A stretch of 64,000 bases of DNA from Chrysaora quinquecirrha (taxonomy: Eukaryota; Cnidaria; Scyphozoa; Semaeostomeae; Pelagiidae). The translations under genes were made by a program, and so were the position numbers. The stretch spans positions 95,456 to 159,455 of the forward strand of contig JACTAT010000321.1 of the NCBI GenBank assembly GCA_014526335.1. Direction: 5' to 3'. Below the pieces are notes generated by a model. The model did no database searches. It was not told where the DNA came from and saw only the letters and a list, made by a program, of their open reading frames with translations. Positions 23,374 to 34,351 of this stretch are shown here, piece by piece; the first letter of the stretch is position 1; every line of letters starts with the position of its first letter.

Positions 23374-26217
23374 ATGAAATTCAAGGAAAGAACGCAAGAG
23401 ACTGCCAGCATTAAGGGAGTAGAAAGAAAGAGATTGTCAGATGCAGTGAATACAGTAGATGAAGTACTCAGTATAGTGAAGGTAACTGATATTACTGAAG
23501 TGAATGACCTTATATACTGTGGAGCCGCACTAGTAACGGAAATGTTGGGAATAAAAACCTGCAGAGGTGTTAAGAAGGAACCTTTTTGGAAAAGAAGGCT
23601 GGAAAACCAACTAAAAGTGCTAAACAAGGATCTATCAAGAGTTAACATGCTTATAGAGAGAAGGAAAGTGAAGAAAAAGCACGAAGATCTACTACATAAA
23701 AGATATAATATCAAACAAAGAGGGCTACAGACAACCAAAGAGATAATTTGCCAGAGAATTAAAGCTAAAGCAGCCAAAATAAAGAGATACAACCAGCGGA
23801 TATCTCAATTTCAGCAGAACAGACTATTCAGCAACAATGAAGGAAGATTCTACCAGCAACTGAACAACGACCAAGGCTGGGAGGAAAGTGAAGCACCAGA
23901 TCCAGAAGAAGCAAAAACATTCTGGTCTGATATCTGGAGCAAAGAGGGAAAGCACAAGAAAGATGCAGAATGGCTCAAGAGATTTTATGAAGAAGTTAAA
24001 GAAGTTGGTGGTCAAGAGGAGATTCACATCACAGAAAACACGGTTAAGAAAATCCTCAGAAAATTTCCCAATTGGAAGGCACCAGGACCAGATGGTGTCC
24101 AAGGCTTCTGGCTAAAGAAATTCAAAAGCATGCACACGCAGCTTGCGTCAAGTCTAACAAAATGCTTAGAGGAAGGTAAAACACCATTGTGGATGACAAA
24201 GGGAAGGACAGTGCTAATACAAAAAGATAAATCCAAAGGTACAGTTGCAAGCAATTACCGTCCGATAACATGTCTACCTCTTGCGTGGAAATTACTTACA
24301 GGCATATTCTCTGACGAAATATACAGATATCTAGAGGGACAAGAACTATTACCTGAAGAGCAGAAAGGATGCAGGAGAAAGTCAAAAGGAACAGGAGATC
24401 TACTATATATAGATAAAATGATTCTGAAAGAAGTAAAACGTCGAAGAAAAAATTTGTCAATGGCTTGGGTGGACTATCGGAAGGCGTATGACATGATCCC
24501 ACACTCTTGGTTAATGGAATGTCTAGCAGCCTTAAAAGTAAACCAAAATGTTCGAAATCTGCTAAGCGAGACAATGAATTCATGGAGAGTGGAAATAATG
24601 TGCAAAGATGAAATATTAGGAGAAGTAAGAATAAAGAGAGGGATCTTTCAAGGGGATGCCTTATCACCTTTGTTGTTTGTCATATCAATGATCCCACTTA
24701 CGAGCATCTTGAGAAAAGCAGCACCTGGGTATGAGTTTTCATCAAATAAGGTTAAGATCAATCATTTACTGTATATGGACGATCTCAAGTTGTACGGAAA
24801 GACCAAAAAAGACCTAGAATCATTGATAGAGACAGTCAGAATTTACAGCTCAGACATAGGAATGGAGTTTGGTCTCGAAAAGTGTGCATCACTTGTTATG
24901 AAAAGAGGAAAAATTGTCGAGTCAGATGGCATTACTTTGCCAGACGACAAAATGATCAGGAATCTAAAAGAAGACGAAAGCTACAAGTACCTAGGTGTTC
25001 AAGAGTTAGATGATATAAAGACGACTGAGATGAAAGAAAGAGTCAGTAAAGAGTATAAGCGAAGAGTGAGGAAAGTCTTAGAGACAAAATTAAATGGAAA
25101 TAACATCATTAAAGCAATTAACACTTGGGCTGTTTCAGTGGTAAGATACTCTGCTCCCTTTCTAGACTGGAGGAAAGAAGAGACTCAAGAATTAGATAGA
25201 CGTACTAGGAAACTAATGACGATGCACAAAGCACTCCATCCAAAAAGTAATGTGGACCGGCTGTATATTTCGCGAAATGAAGGTGGTAGAGGACTTATCA
25301 GCGTCGAAGATACGATAGAAACATCGAAAATTGGACTAGAGAGATATGTACAAGAGAGCAAGGAACGGCTGTTGAGTGCAGCTAAAAGATCGGACATGGA
25401 AGTGAAGGATACAGTGAAACAATATAAAGATCGAAGAGCAAAAGAGCGCAAGGAAAACTGGAAGGAGAAAGTCCTACATGGCCAATTTATTAGACAAACT
25501 GAGGAGATTGCTGGAGAGGAAAGGTGGAAATGGTTGAAAAATAGTGGCACCAAGAGGGAGACCGAGACTCTCATCCTAGCAGCTCAAGAGCAAGCCATTA
25601 GGACGAACCTCATCAAAGCCAAAATCGACAAAACACAGGAGGACAGTAGATGTAGAATCTGCGGTAAGGTTGATGAAACTATTAATCATCTCATCAGCGA
25701 ATGCAGCAAAATGGCGCAGAAAGAATACAAGAATAGACATGATTGGGTCGGGAGAAGAATCCACTGGGACATATGTAGGAAGTTTGGGGTACATGTAAGC
25801 GAGAAGTGGTACAACCATGAGCCAGAAAGTGTGGTTGAAAATGATACTTGCAAGGTACTGTGGGACTTTACCATCCAGACCGATCATGTAATTGAAGCTA
25901 GAAGGCCAGACTTAATTTTGATCAAGAAGGAAGAAAACAACTGCATTATCGTTGATTTTGCCATCCCATATGATACCCGGATAGAGCAGAAGGAGAAAGA
26001 GAAAGTTGAGAAATACCAGGACTTAAAGAGAGAACTCCAGAGGTTATGGAATATGAAAGTAAAAGTAGTACCCATAGTTATTGGGGCATTAGGAACACCA
26101 CCAAAAGACATCAAGAGGAGAGTAGAAGAACTGGGAATTGAGACAAGAATTGAAGAGATGCAGAAGACTGTAATCCTGCAATCTGCACGGATCCTGAGAA
26201 AAGTCCTTGAAAATTGA
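23374..26217 (+). CDS. R4/Dong reverse transcriptase and restriction-like endonuclease
   Basis: An uninterrupted frame of 947 codons. The RT fingers and palm are complete: NYRPITCLP, AWVDYRKAYD (Asp at about residue 366), IFQGDALSPLLF, and the catalytic YMDDLKLY at about residue 467. A zinc knuckle of the form CX2CX7HX4C (CRICGK...HLISEC) starts at about residue 760. The restriction-like endonuclease follows, with RRPDLILI (about 844) and IVDFAIP (about 860), the PD...D pattern of the family. Such elements nick target DNA and prime reverse transcription from the nick. All catalytic motifs are intact, so this is one of the best-preserved elements here. The wording of the RT (KKNLSMAW type block, YMDDLKLY) points to the R4/Dong clade. 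Confidence 0.92.
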   Translation: MKFKERTQETASIKGVERKRLSDAVNTVDEVLSIVKVTDITEVNDLIYCGAALVTEMLGIKTCRGVKKEPFWKRRLENQLKVLNKDLSRVNMLIERRKVKKKHEDLLHKRYNIKQRGLQTTKEIICQRIKAKAAKIKRYNQRISQFQQNRLFSNNEGRFYQQLNNDQGWEESEAPDPEEAKTFWSDIWSKEGKHKKDAEWLKRFYEEVKEVGGQEEIHITENTVKKILRKFPNWKAPGPDGVQGFWLKKFKSMHTQLASSLTKCLEEGKTPLWMTKGRTVLIQKDKSKGTVASNYRPITCLPLAWKLLTGIFSDEIYRYLEGQELLPEEQKGCRRKSKGTGDLLYIDKMILKEVKRRRKNLSMAWVDYRKAYDMIPHSWLMECLAALKVNQNVRNLLSETMNSWRVEIMCKDEILGEVRIKRGIFQGDALSPLLFVISMIPLTSILRKAAPGYEFSSNKVKINHLLYMDDLKLYGKTKKDLESLIETVRIYSSDIGMEFGLEKCASLVMKRGKIVESDGITLPDDKMIRNLKEDESYKYLGVQELDDIKTTEMKERVSKEYKRRVRKVLETKLNGNNIIKAINTWAVSVVRYSAPFLDWRKEETQELDRRTRKLMTMHKALHPKSNVDRLYISRNEGGRGLISVEDTIETSKIGLERYVQESKERLLSAAKRSDMEVKDTVKQYKDRRAKERKENWKEKVLHGQFIRQTEEIAGEERWKWLKNSGTKRETETLILAAQEQAIRTNLIKAKIDKTQEDSRCRICGKVDETINHLISECSKMAQKEYKNRHDWVGRRIHWDICRKFGVHVSEKWYNHEPESVVENDTCKVLWDFTIQTDHVIEARRPDLILIKKEENNCIIVDFAIPYDTRIEQKEKEKVEKYQDLKRELQRLWNMKVKVVPIVIGALGTPPKDIKRRVEELGIETRIEEMQKTVILQSARILRKVLEN

Positions 26218-26292
26218 GGAGACTTGCTGTCACCAATATCAAGGAGACATTACCACTGAATGAGATGACATTTTATCAGTGTGCGATCATTC

Positions 26293-26332
<40 letters not shown>

Positions 26333-26333
26333 G

Positions 26334-28114
26334 TTAAATTTAGCTTTTGGTCTATCACGACACCTAACATTTTTTCTTTGTTGCTCTCTTCAATCACAGA
26401 GGGACCAATATTTATTGAAATTTCTCTATCCTTTTCACCAAATACTAAGAGGTGGCATTTTTCTTCATTTAATTTCATGAAATTTTCTGCAAACCAATTG
26501 CTTAGTTCAGCAGCATCATTTTCAAGCCTTATTGTAACCTCCTGTAATTCTTGATGAGAACAGTAAATTGTCGTATCATCTGCGTAATTACAGATCTCAG
26601 TCTCATTCAACAAAAGAAAAATATCATTAATAAATATATTAAACAAGGGTGGCCCTAGAACTGATCCTTGAGGGACACCAAATTTCATTTATTTCCAAGA
26701 GCTGAATGAGCCATTTACTTTCACTCATTGCCTTCTACCTGTTAGATATCTATGCATCATTCGTATGGAACTTGTGCTAAAGCTGTATGCCTCTAATTCA
26801 GCAAGCAAAAGTTTGTGGTTGAGACAGTCAAAGGCCTTGGATAAATCCATTAACACTGCTCCAACGAAGCCCTTGTTATCTAGGGTCTTTTTACAGGTAT
26901 CAATTAATTTAGCAAAGCATGCAGGGTATTGTACTCATGTTGATAGCCACAGATTTTAGGTGAGAGAAACTTGTTCACAATAGGTAACATTTGATTAGCC
27001 AAAAGTCTCTCAAAAACTTTGGAGACAGACGGTAATACTGTTATTGGTCTATAGTTTTTCTTCTGAAATGAGTCACTATTTTTGAAAAGGGCGCTAACAT
27101 CACTGTCTTTCATTTCATCGAGGAAAGAGTTTCTGTCCACACTTTTATTAAAAAGGTCTTGCAGGTAAGAGGCAACGATGTCAACATTATCTTTAATAAC
27201 CTTAGCGGGTATACTACCAATAGGTGAAGCCTTCTTAGTATCAAGGCTATCAACTTACCCAAGAACCTCTACAATAGAGGCCCTTTTGAAGTCGAAAGCC
27301 TCTATATTTTCATTATGGTTTTTTATCAATATTACGCTAGGATGAGAGCATTATTTTTCGATTGCAGCAGTAACTGGATCTACAATCTCATCCCCACTTG
27401 ATTCAGTTTCATTATTGTCTGCAATATTCAAGAACTCTGTAATGTTAGCGAAATGGTCATGTAATATTGTTGCAACAACGTGGTCTTCCAAAACAATCTT
27501 ATTGTTTTCCATTAATATAATTGTTGAAGAAGTTTTAACCTTGTCATTGGAAAGGGGTTTTACTGATCTCCAAAATTTCCTATTATCCGTCAAGATCTTA
27601 ATGTCAAGATCCTTAAAGTAATCCTTTTTAGCTTGTCGCAAAATTTTGACAAATTTATTTCTATGTTTTTAAAGGCTTTCAAATTTCCAACGGTACAATA
27701 TTTGCAGTATATATTTCTGAGTCGAGATCTATTCATAATCACTCTCCTGAGTGCTTTGGTCATAAATGGGCCATCATTCACTTTAACTGATTTTTTCTTT
27801 ATTGGTGCATGGTTATCTTAAACACCAGTGATGACAGAATTGAAAACTTAAAATTTTTCATAGCAAAAGTTATTCTTAGCTAATTCTTTTTTAAGGTCTT
27901 CTTTAAATACCGAGGGGTCAAATTTTCTGTAGTCACGGTATGTAATTATTCTAGGGCCTCTCTTAATGAAACTACTTTTTATTACAGTCAAGATCATCGA
28001 GTGGAAATCAGACAATCCAGTCTCTATTGTTCTTGTGCCTTTGAAGCATTTCAACATAGGGCAAAAATATTTTGTATGCTTGCGCAGACACAACGCTATG
28101 AAACCGCTGACCAA
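26334..28114 (-). pseudogene. CR1/Jockey-type LINE remnant
   Basis: Read on the minus strand from 28114 to 26334, the open pieces occur in LINE order. First is an end-of-endonuclease block with LSDFHSMIL (Ser-Asp-His) at 28114-27848. A linker (27781-27351) contains a KFWRSVK-like motif. RT palm segments follow, with KKNYRPITVLPSVSKVFERLL (27140-26904) and GVPQGSVLGPPLFNIFIND plus NYADDTTIY (26688 downwards). Frameshifts and stops separate all pieces. The 5' endonuclease start is absent, and the RT stops abruptly after GVVIDQKLN where the TAA repeat of the neighbouring R4/Dong element begins. It is therefore decayed and truncated on both sides. Confidence 0.85.
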
Positions 28115-29377
28115 AGATTTAAAAAATTAGCGCAAACTCCTTGGAAAACAAAACAGCTGACTAAAACCGCCCCAAACCACTTCGGTCATTTCCAACAGCC
28201 AGGAAAGCAATGCGTTTTTTAAAATTGGTTTTCCTTGGCTTTTTACTTGAAATTTTGTTGGAAAAAGCGCAAACAACAAGATTTAGAAGCAAAAATGGTT
28301 GTGTCGTATGTGGCCGGAAAAGCAACACTAGGCCATTCCGCGAAATATCAAACTTTGAGGGAGAAAGAAGAGAAAAAATTTTTCTAAATTTCTCTTTAAA
28401 CAACACACGGGCCTAAAATTCGAACATGGAATGCTTGAGAGAGAAAGCAATTACAAGTTTTAAAATGACAGACAACCCATAAAAGCCAATTTTCCCAGAG
28501 ATAACGACTGAATTTCGGATAAGTTGAAGGTTTCCTCTGAATGAGGATGATTATTTAGTGATGGATATAGGTGTAGATTTTTTTCTATTAAACTCCAAAA
28601 AATAGTCATAAAATGGATGCCGTTATGAATTTGATTTGATTTGTCATTACAGATTTGGACACAGATATGTGTTAACATTATCTCCGATAGGTTTTATTTG
28701 AAATTTGAACCAAACATGGTTATATTTCTTATGATCAGAAATTTTTTCTTGATAGCATAAGTATTTTTTAAAATATCAGCAACTATTTTGGTAAACAATG
28801 TAATCCCAATTTAAAGGAGGCGTAAATTTGCACAACAATGAAGTTAAAATTACAGCCAAACGCCAATTTTCCAAAACTACTCACCATGAGCTCTGTAATC
28901 CTTGGATCTTCCGCAAGAAAGTCCCCGAAAATCTTGATGGATACAGGACCAGTTTTTGAGAAAACTGCATTTTCTCAAGATCAACAAATTTCGCAAATGT
29001 TCCCCATTTTTCTCAGTAAATCAATCCGAAAAAATAGTGCCTTTCTCTGCAAATATATTCGTGAAAATCCAGGTTCTTGTTGTCTCACACATGCGAGGCA
29101 AGAAAGCGAAAGAAAATGCACGCATTTGTGCGTGAGTAAGAATATGATTGCGCAAGTAGCCACCCACCCCCTATTTCAGCCATGACGCCGCCATATTGCA
29201 GTTCTCAGCCACCTTGCTTAGGCCAAAAGTGCTATTTGCACAGTGGCAGAAACATTTTTGCCCTATCTTAGAGCTTACAGAATAAATAAAGCAAGCAGAA
29301 GATCAGAACACCGGGCTCGAGAAAAAAGTCCATTCATATCAAAAATGTTAGTAGTTGATCGTTTTGGAGTAATCCCA
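28115..29377. other. Non-coding AT-rich stretch
   Basis: Short open frames occur on both strands but none has a recognisable motif. Nothing repetitive or structured was seen. Confidence 0.5.
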
Positions 29378-29650
29378 AAATCCACACCTTGAAAGTGGCG
29401 CCTGATTACCGATCTCTAAATCCCTATCGGCCAGTCGGTTAATGATTTTATTCCTGATTCTCTCACGTCTGTGTCGTATGATGCTATTCCAGAGGCCATT
29501 GAAAAGATAATGCGGTTTGGACGCGGTTTGCATATGGCGAAGTTCGATATCAAAAGGCATATCGTCTTCTCCCCTTCAGGGCACAGGACAGGAGATTCTT
29601 GGGTATGAAGTGGAGAAACCAATTTTATGTGGATCACTATAAAAAATTAG
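29378..29650 (+). pseudogene. DIRS-like reverse transcriptase fragment
   Basis: Plus-strand reading gives APDYRSLNPYRPVG, then SLTSVSYDAIPEAIEKI, and RGLHMAKFDIKR, where FDIK carries the first RT catalytic aspartate. In a second frame it gives FLGMKWRNQFYVD. The order and wording match the RT of tyrosine-recombinase retrotransposons (DIRS/Ngaro), which resemble Gypsy RT. The frame breaks twice within 200 bp and no YVDD-type motif or recombinase follows, so this is a relic only. Confidence 0.5.
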
Positions 29651-29906
29651 TGTACCAAAGCACCAACAGTCCTTCAATGAATGAATTGTGAAGAAACATA
29701 GACGGTGCATGTTGGTGCTATATCTAGAGCACAGTTAAATCAGTGCCTACAATAAGCAAAGAAACAACAAACAATAAATTTGCATAGTCTTTTTTCTTCA
29801 CAAGATATTTGCTTTTTCGTCTCACATAAAACATGTCTTACTACTTCATGAAAGTGCCTTCATTCAACACAAAAATCATCCGCTTGCTAATAATTAAGGC
29901 AAATAA
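29651..29906. other. AT-rich spacer
   Basis: No gene, splice pair or repeat was recognised between the RT relic and the inverted-repeat element. Confidence 0.4.
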
Positions 29907-30077
29907 AGATTAATGGAATAATTGCATAATACAGGGCCAGCCTACTGAGAAGGTGGAAGTGTAGTATAACGTGGCAAGGAGCCGCCAAGAGTCCTCAGTT
30001 TGCAGCGGCATTACCTGCGAGCCGTACTCCCATGGCCACAGAGAGAAAATTATATGTACGAAGTTTAAAGTCTTGAA

Positions 30078-30835
30078 GCTATGTTATTTGACCAACCTAC
30101 AACCTACAACCTACGAGTTAGAGCGCATGCACGGAAAATAACAAAGCCTAGCGTAGTGACGTACAACGTAAGAGTAATGGCGTGTAGCTATGTTATTTGA
30201 CCAACCTACAACCTACAACCTACGAATTAGAGCGCATGCACGGACAATAACAAGTCGTTCCGTGGTGACGTAGAACGTGAGAGTGAAGCCTTGAAGCTAT
30301 GTTATTTGACCAACCTACAACCTACAACCAACGAGTTAGAGCGCATGCACGGAAAATAACAAGTCGTGCCGTGGTGACGAGAACGTGAGAGTGAAGCCTT
30401 GAAGCTATGTTATTTGACCAACCTACAACCTACAACCAACGAGTTAGAGCGCATGCACGGAAAATAACAAGTCGTTCCGTGGTGACGAGAACGTGAGAGT
30501 GAAGTCTTGTAGCTATGTTATTTGACCAACCTACAACCTACAACCAACGAGTTAGAGCGCATGCACGGAAAATAACAAGTCGTTCCGTGGTGACGAGAAC
30601 GTGAGAGTGAAGCCTTGAGGCTATGTTATTTGACCAACCTACAACCTACAACCAACGAGTTAGAGCGCATGCACGGAAAATAACAAGTCGTTCCGTGGTG
30701 ACGTACAACGTGAGAGTGAAGCCTTGAAGCTATGTTATTTGACCAACCTACAACCTACAACCAACGAGTTACAGCGCATGCACGGAAAATAACAAAGCTT
30801 TGGGTCGTGGACGTAGAACGAAAGGCCTTCTGAGT
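30078..30835. repeat. Seven 108-109-bp tandem repeats
   Basis: Units start with GCTATGTTATTTGACC at 30078, 30187, 30296, 30404, 30512, 30620 and 30729. Each contains the doublet CAACCTACAACCTACAAC, an AGCGCATGC motif and a TGACGTACAACG/GACGAGAACG segment. The units differ by a few bases. They lie just inside the left part of the inverted-repeat element and immediately before a possible first exon. Confidence 0.9.
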
Positions 30836-30837
30836 CT

Positions 30838-31071
30838 ATGTTTTCATGGCATGTTCCCACGGAACCAACAACATATTACAATACAATTTCCAACGTCACA
30901 TGGCAAATGGCATACGGATTACGGAAGGTAAAGATGGAGATAAGTGACACAGTCAAGGCAATGGATGTGGCGAAGTGGGCATCTGGTGAATTGCTGTGGG
31001 TCAAGGTCGACAAGAGAATGTGCCTTCGGAGGCTTGTCTTACAACCCACGAGATGGTGTTGTTTCTACAAG
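30838..31071 (+). other. Possible exon inside the inverted-repeat element
   Basis: An open frame starting ATG at 30838 (MFSWHVPTEPTTYYN...) runs for 78 codons to the strong donor TACAAG/GTGAGT at 31071/31072. The frame continues only to 31107 if unspliced. The peptide is not recognised. The 109-bp array ends just upstream, so it could be a first exon carried by the transposon, or chance. Confidence 0.3.
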
Positions 31072-31394
31072 GTGAGTCACCAATCTGCCTGCTCCAATAA
31101 AATGTAGCTACATAGATAGGCCTATTTCCATGTATGGGCGGCCACCGACCGAGGGACTTAGGAAGAGACTAGGACATCTTCTCCGTTGCAGGGTGTACTC
31201 TGCAGTACTACATGGTAGTTATGAACAGGAGCCATTTGTTGCTAGTGGTGTAGCCGTTCTAATGAGGAGGTCACGTTATGGGTTCGTGTTATTTCTTATT
31301 ATGCAGTAGTAGATAGATATAATATCAAAGATGGGGAGGTTGGGCTATTTAGGGTTACGGGTTTGAGGTATTTTGCTGATGTAAATATGTGTTC

Positions 31395-32350
31395 CTGCCC
31401 CTCTGATAAACGGGGCTGTCATGGGTTGGGGTTATTGTGTTTTTCCCTTCTAATCAACGGGATATCATGGGTTGCGTGTATGGTGTTCTTGCTCTTCTGA
31501 TAAACGGGTGATGTCATGTGTTGGGCTTATCGTGTTGTTGCCCTTCTCATAAGCGGGATGTGATGGCTTGGGCTTATTGTGTTCATGCCCTTCTGATAAA
31601 CAGGCAATGTCATGGGTTGGGGTTATTGTGTTCTTGCCCTTCCGATAAACGGGCAATGTTGTGGGTTGGGGTTATTGTGTTCTTGCCCTTCTGATAGACG
31701 GGCAATGTCATGGGTTGGGGTTATTGTGTTCCTGCCCTTCCGATAAACGGGCAATGTTGTGGGTTGGGGTTATTGTGTTCTTGCCCTTCTGATAGACGGG
31801 CAATGTCATGGGTTGGGGTTATTGTGTTCCTGCCCTTCCGATAAACGGGCAATGTCATGGGTTGGGCTTATTGTATTCGTGCCCTTCTGATAAACGGGCG
31901 ATGTTGTGGGTCGGGCTTATTGTGTTCTTGCCCTTCTAATAAACGGGGATGTGATGGGGTGGTGTTTTTGTGTTGTTGCCTTTATAATAAACGGAAGATG
32001 TTATGGCTTGGACTTATCGTGTTCATGCCCTTCTGATAAACGGGCAATGTCATGGGTTGGGGTTATTGTGTTCATGCCCTTCTGATAAACGGGCAATGTC
32101 ATGGGTTGGGGTTATTGTGTTCTTGCCCTTCTGATAAACGGGTAATGTTGTGGGTTGGGGTTATTGTTTTCTTGCCGTTGTGTTCATGCCCTTCTGATAA
32201 ACGGGCAATGTCATGGGTTGGGCTTATTGTATTCGTGCCTTTCTGATAAACGGGCAATGTTGTGGGTCGGGCTTATTGTGTTCTTGCCCTTCTGATAAAC
32301 GGGGATGTGATGGAGTGGTGTTTTTGTGTTGTTGCCTTTATAATAAACGG
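31395..32350. repeat. 49-bp minisatellite (about 19 units)
   Basis: A unit around GCCCTTCTGATAAACGGGC followed by AATGTCATGGGTTGGGG and TTATTGTGTTC is repeated with substitutions and a few shortened units. Each unit has a short inverted repeat, GCCC...GGGC, around TTCTGATAAAC. Open frames across it are artefacts of the repeat. Confidence 0.9.
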
Positions 32351-32357
32351 GGGAGAA

Positions 32358-32600
32358 ACCAAGATTTAATTTATCACACAATAATTCACATTGTATCATA
32401 CAACCATCAACCTATTAAGATCATTGTAAGTGTAAACAATGGTAACATTTTAAGGCACACTATTTCCAAAAATAACCTATAAAATAACATAGAAACCAAG
32501 ATTCCTTTTATAGAACATTAATTAACATTGTCTAATACAAGCAGCTTAGGATGATTGTAAATAGTGTAAAGAATATTAACATTTCACAGGACACTATCTC
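32358..32600. repeat. Diverged 137-bp direct duplication
   Basis: ACCAAGATT starts at 32358 and again at 32495. Both copies run on through a weakly conserved middle into AACATTT-A-GG-CACTAT-TCCA. The copies are clearly diverged. Confidence 0.65.
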
Positions 32601-32713
32601 CAACACCAGGGGGGATAGAAATTTTACAGCACTTGATGCAGTTTACAAAACAAGCATGCTGCATCAAGACAAGCTAATATGATGGGGAAGAGCTTTCATG
32701 TGCATAAAACCCA

Positions 32714-33067
32714 CCTCTCTCATTTGATCTAAACCATCTTCGTGTTTTCATGCAAGGGGGGTGTGCACAAAAAATGACCACAGAGCAACGAAAAGTCATT
32801 CATGAGATATCTAATTTTCAAGGTGGAAATACAAGCAGACAGGCATGCTGATTATCTCAGGCATGCAAGTGAAAGGTAACTGATTGTTGCAAAGAATGGT
32901 TTCCTCTCTCATTTGATCTAAACCAGCTTTGTGTTTTCATGCAAGGGGGGTGTGCACAAAAAATGACCACAGAGCAACACAAAGTCATTCATGAGATATC
33001 TAATTTTCGAGGTGGAAATACGAGCAGACAGCCATGCTGATTATCTCAGACATGCAAGTGAAAGGTG
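32714..33067. repeat. Two 165-bp direct copies
   Basis: CCTCTCTCATTTGATCTAAACC begins copies at 32714 and 32903, 189 bp apart. Each is about 165 bp, ends CATGCAAGTGAAAGGT, and contains GCAAGGGGGGTGTGCAC. They differ at only about ten positions, so this duplication is younger than the one at 32358. Confidence 0.85.
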
Positions 33068-34316
33068 TCCCCAAATTGATGGTCCTCACAGAGCATACAT
33101 GTGTAACAACCCAGTACAGATGTATTATCTTACAATGTATGTAATACTCTGCACACATTTGTAATCTCTAGCTGTACTTGAGTAGCCTGGATCAGCTGCC
33201 CCCATCCTAACCTACATGCAAGGGTGAATGTAAATATAGAGCTAGCCTAAGTTACTCTAACTGATTCACTGAATGACTGAATAAGGACCTTCAAATGCAC
33301 CATGGAATAAAAGCACATGAATTATACAGATATGAAGATATCATGAAGAATATTATAATTTGTCCATAAATACACATTTTTTTGTGTAAGAATAACTTAA
33401 TTTTTGCAGAACCTGGATTATTCTTAAAATTTTTCCGTGAAAAAACGCAAAGACATACAAATTTGTCTTCATGAAGCTTGAGTCTGGGACTATTCTTAAA
33501 TCATTCTTCAATTTCAGTGATTTCGAGCCTAAATATTCGTACCTATAAAAAAAGTGTGTATTTGAATAGTTTCTCAAGAAGTTTCTTGCAAAATTGCTGT
33601 CATGCATATACCTTTAGTTCACTAGAAATCTCGTACACGTTTGTAAATAGTGAAATGCCTTTCCAAAAAATCATTGCACCTAATGACAGGTACTGAATAG
33701 AAGAACGACCCAGCCACCAGCCCTCCGCCACCGCCGTGGTTCGAGATTTCAGTGATGAATATAACAGAAAATGACCTAGGCCATCAGTCCCAAAATCGGA
33801 CGGAGCGGCGCTTTCATTTTTGTGCTGAAATCTCATCAAAAAGCTAGAATTTGATATGGAATCTACCCAGGAGTCATTCATACCTGTCTGCAGCATTTTC
33901 CCTGAGAAAATATAGGCAGAAAGGGTTCAAGATCACGGATAGTTCAAGACGACAAGCAAATCCAGTGTATCAGTAACACATTTGAAACACCGAGCAAAGC
34001 CACGTTGAAGACCATTTTTTGAAAGAGACACTTGACAAGATATTTCTTCTCTCGGTCGGAGACACTTTTGATATCTTAAAACCAGTCTAGCTGCCATTCT
34101 TGACGCGATTCTGCAACCCTCTCTCAAAATGGAGTCGCAACTGTCCGTCATTACCGAAGGCCTAAAAGATTTGAGAACAATGGGTAATTAGAATCTAATT
34201 TTCGAACATTAATATTGTTTTCTCCGCAGTCTTTTATCCAAAAACAAAAGAGTATTGTCACGCATAACAATCACGGTATCTGTAGGCTGTAGGCAGCCTA
34301 CCCTGGAACAGCTTTA
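33068..34316. other. Right interior of the inverted-repeat element
   Basis: No transposase was recognised. On the minus strand a 72-codon frame (34151-33933) contains an Arg-rich start (MAARLVLRYQKC) from an internal ATG and several Cys; it resembles nothing I know. Other short frames overlap on both strands. Confidence 0.35.
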
Positions 34317-34351
34317 GCTGGCCCTGTATTATGCAATTATGCCAGATTAAT

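Larger units (their letters stand above)
22488..26332 (+). mobile_element. R4/Dong-type LINE flanked by TAA repeats
   Basis: The element body runs from 22505 to about 26292. It is preceded by (TAA)n at 22488-22504 and followed by (AAT)n at 26293-26332, about 13 copies. It has a roughly 320-bp leader, a protein with a Myb-like N-terminal region, a reverse transcriptase, a CCHC knuckle and a restriction-like endonuclease, and a short 3' UTR. Dong of the silkworm is known to sit in TAA repeats, so both the protein type and the flanks agree. The TAA tail could also be partly templated by the element. The 3' side abuts a decayed LINE on the other strand. Confidence 0.85.
29915..34343. mobile_element. 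4.4-kb element with 27-bp TIRs and 8-bp target duplication
   Basis: The left end (29915-29941) starts GGAATAATTGCATAATACAG and continues GGCCAGC. The right end (34317-34343) is its inverse with one mismatch (GGC at the start instead of GGA). Directly outside each end stands AGATTAAT (29907-29914 and 34344-34351), an exact 8-bp direct repeat. This is the signature of a cut-and-paste DNA transposon. TSDs of 8 bp occur in hAT, Merlin and P superfamilies; the TIR alone does not decide. No transposase was found, so it is non-autonomous or has lost it. The interior holds 109-bp and 49-bp tandem arrays, two other duplications and a possible exon. Confidence 0.75.

Noticed and set aside
23328..26114. 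Minus-strand frames opposite the R4/Dong protein
   Set aside because: They are antisense shadows of an intact RT-endonuclease frame.
31465..32482. Short proteins across the 49-bp repeat
   Set aside because: The frames are periodic artefacts of the minisatellite.
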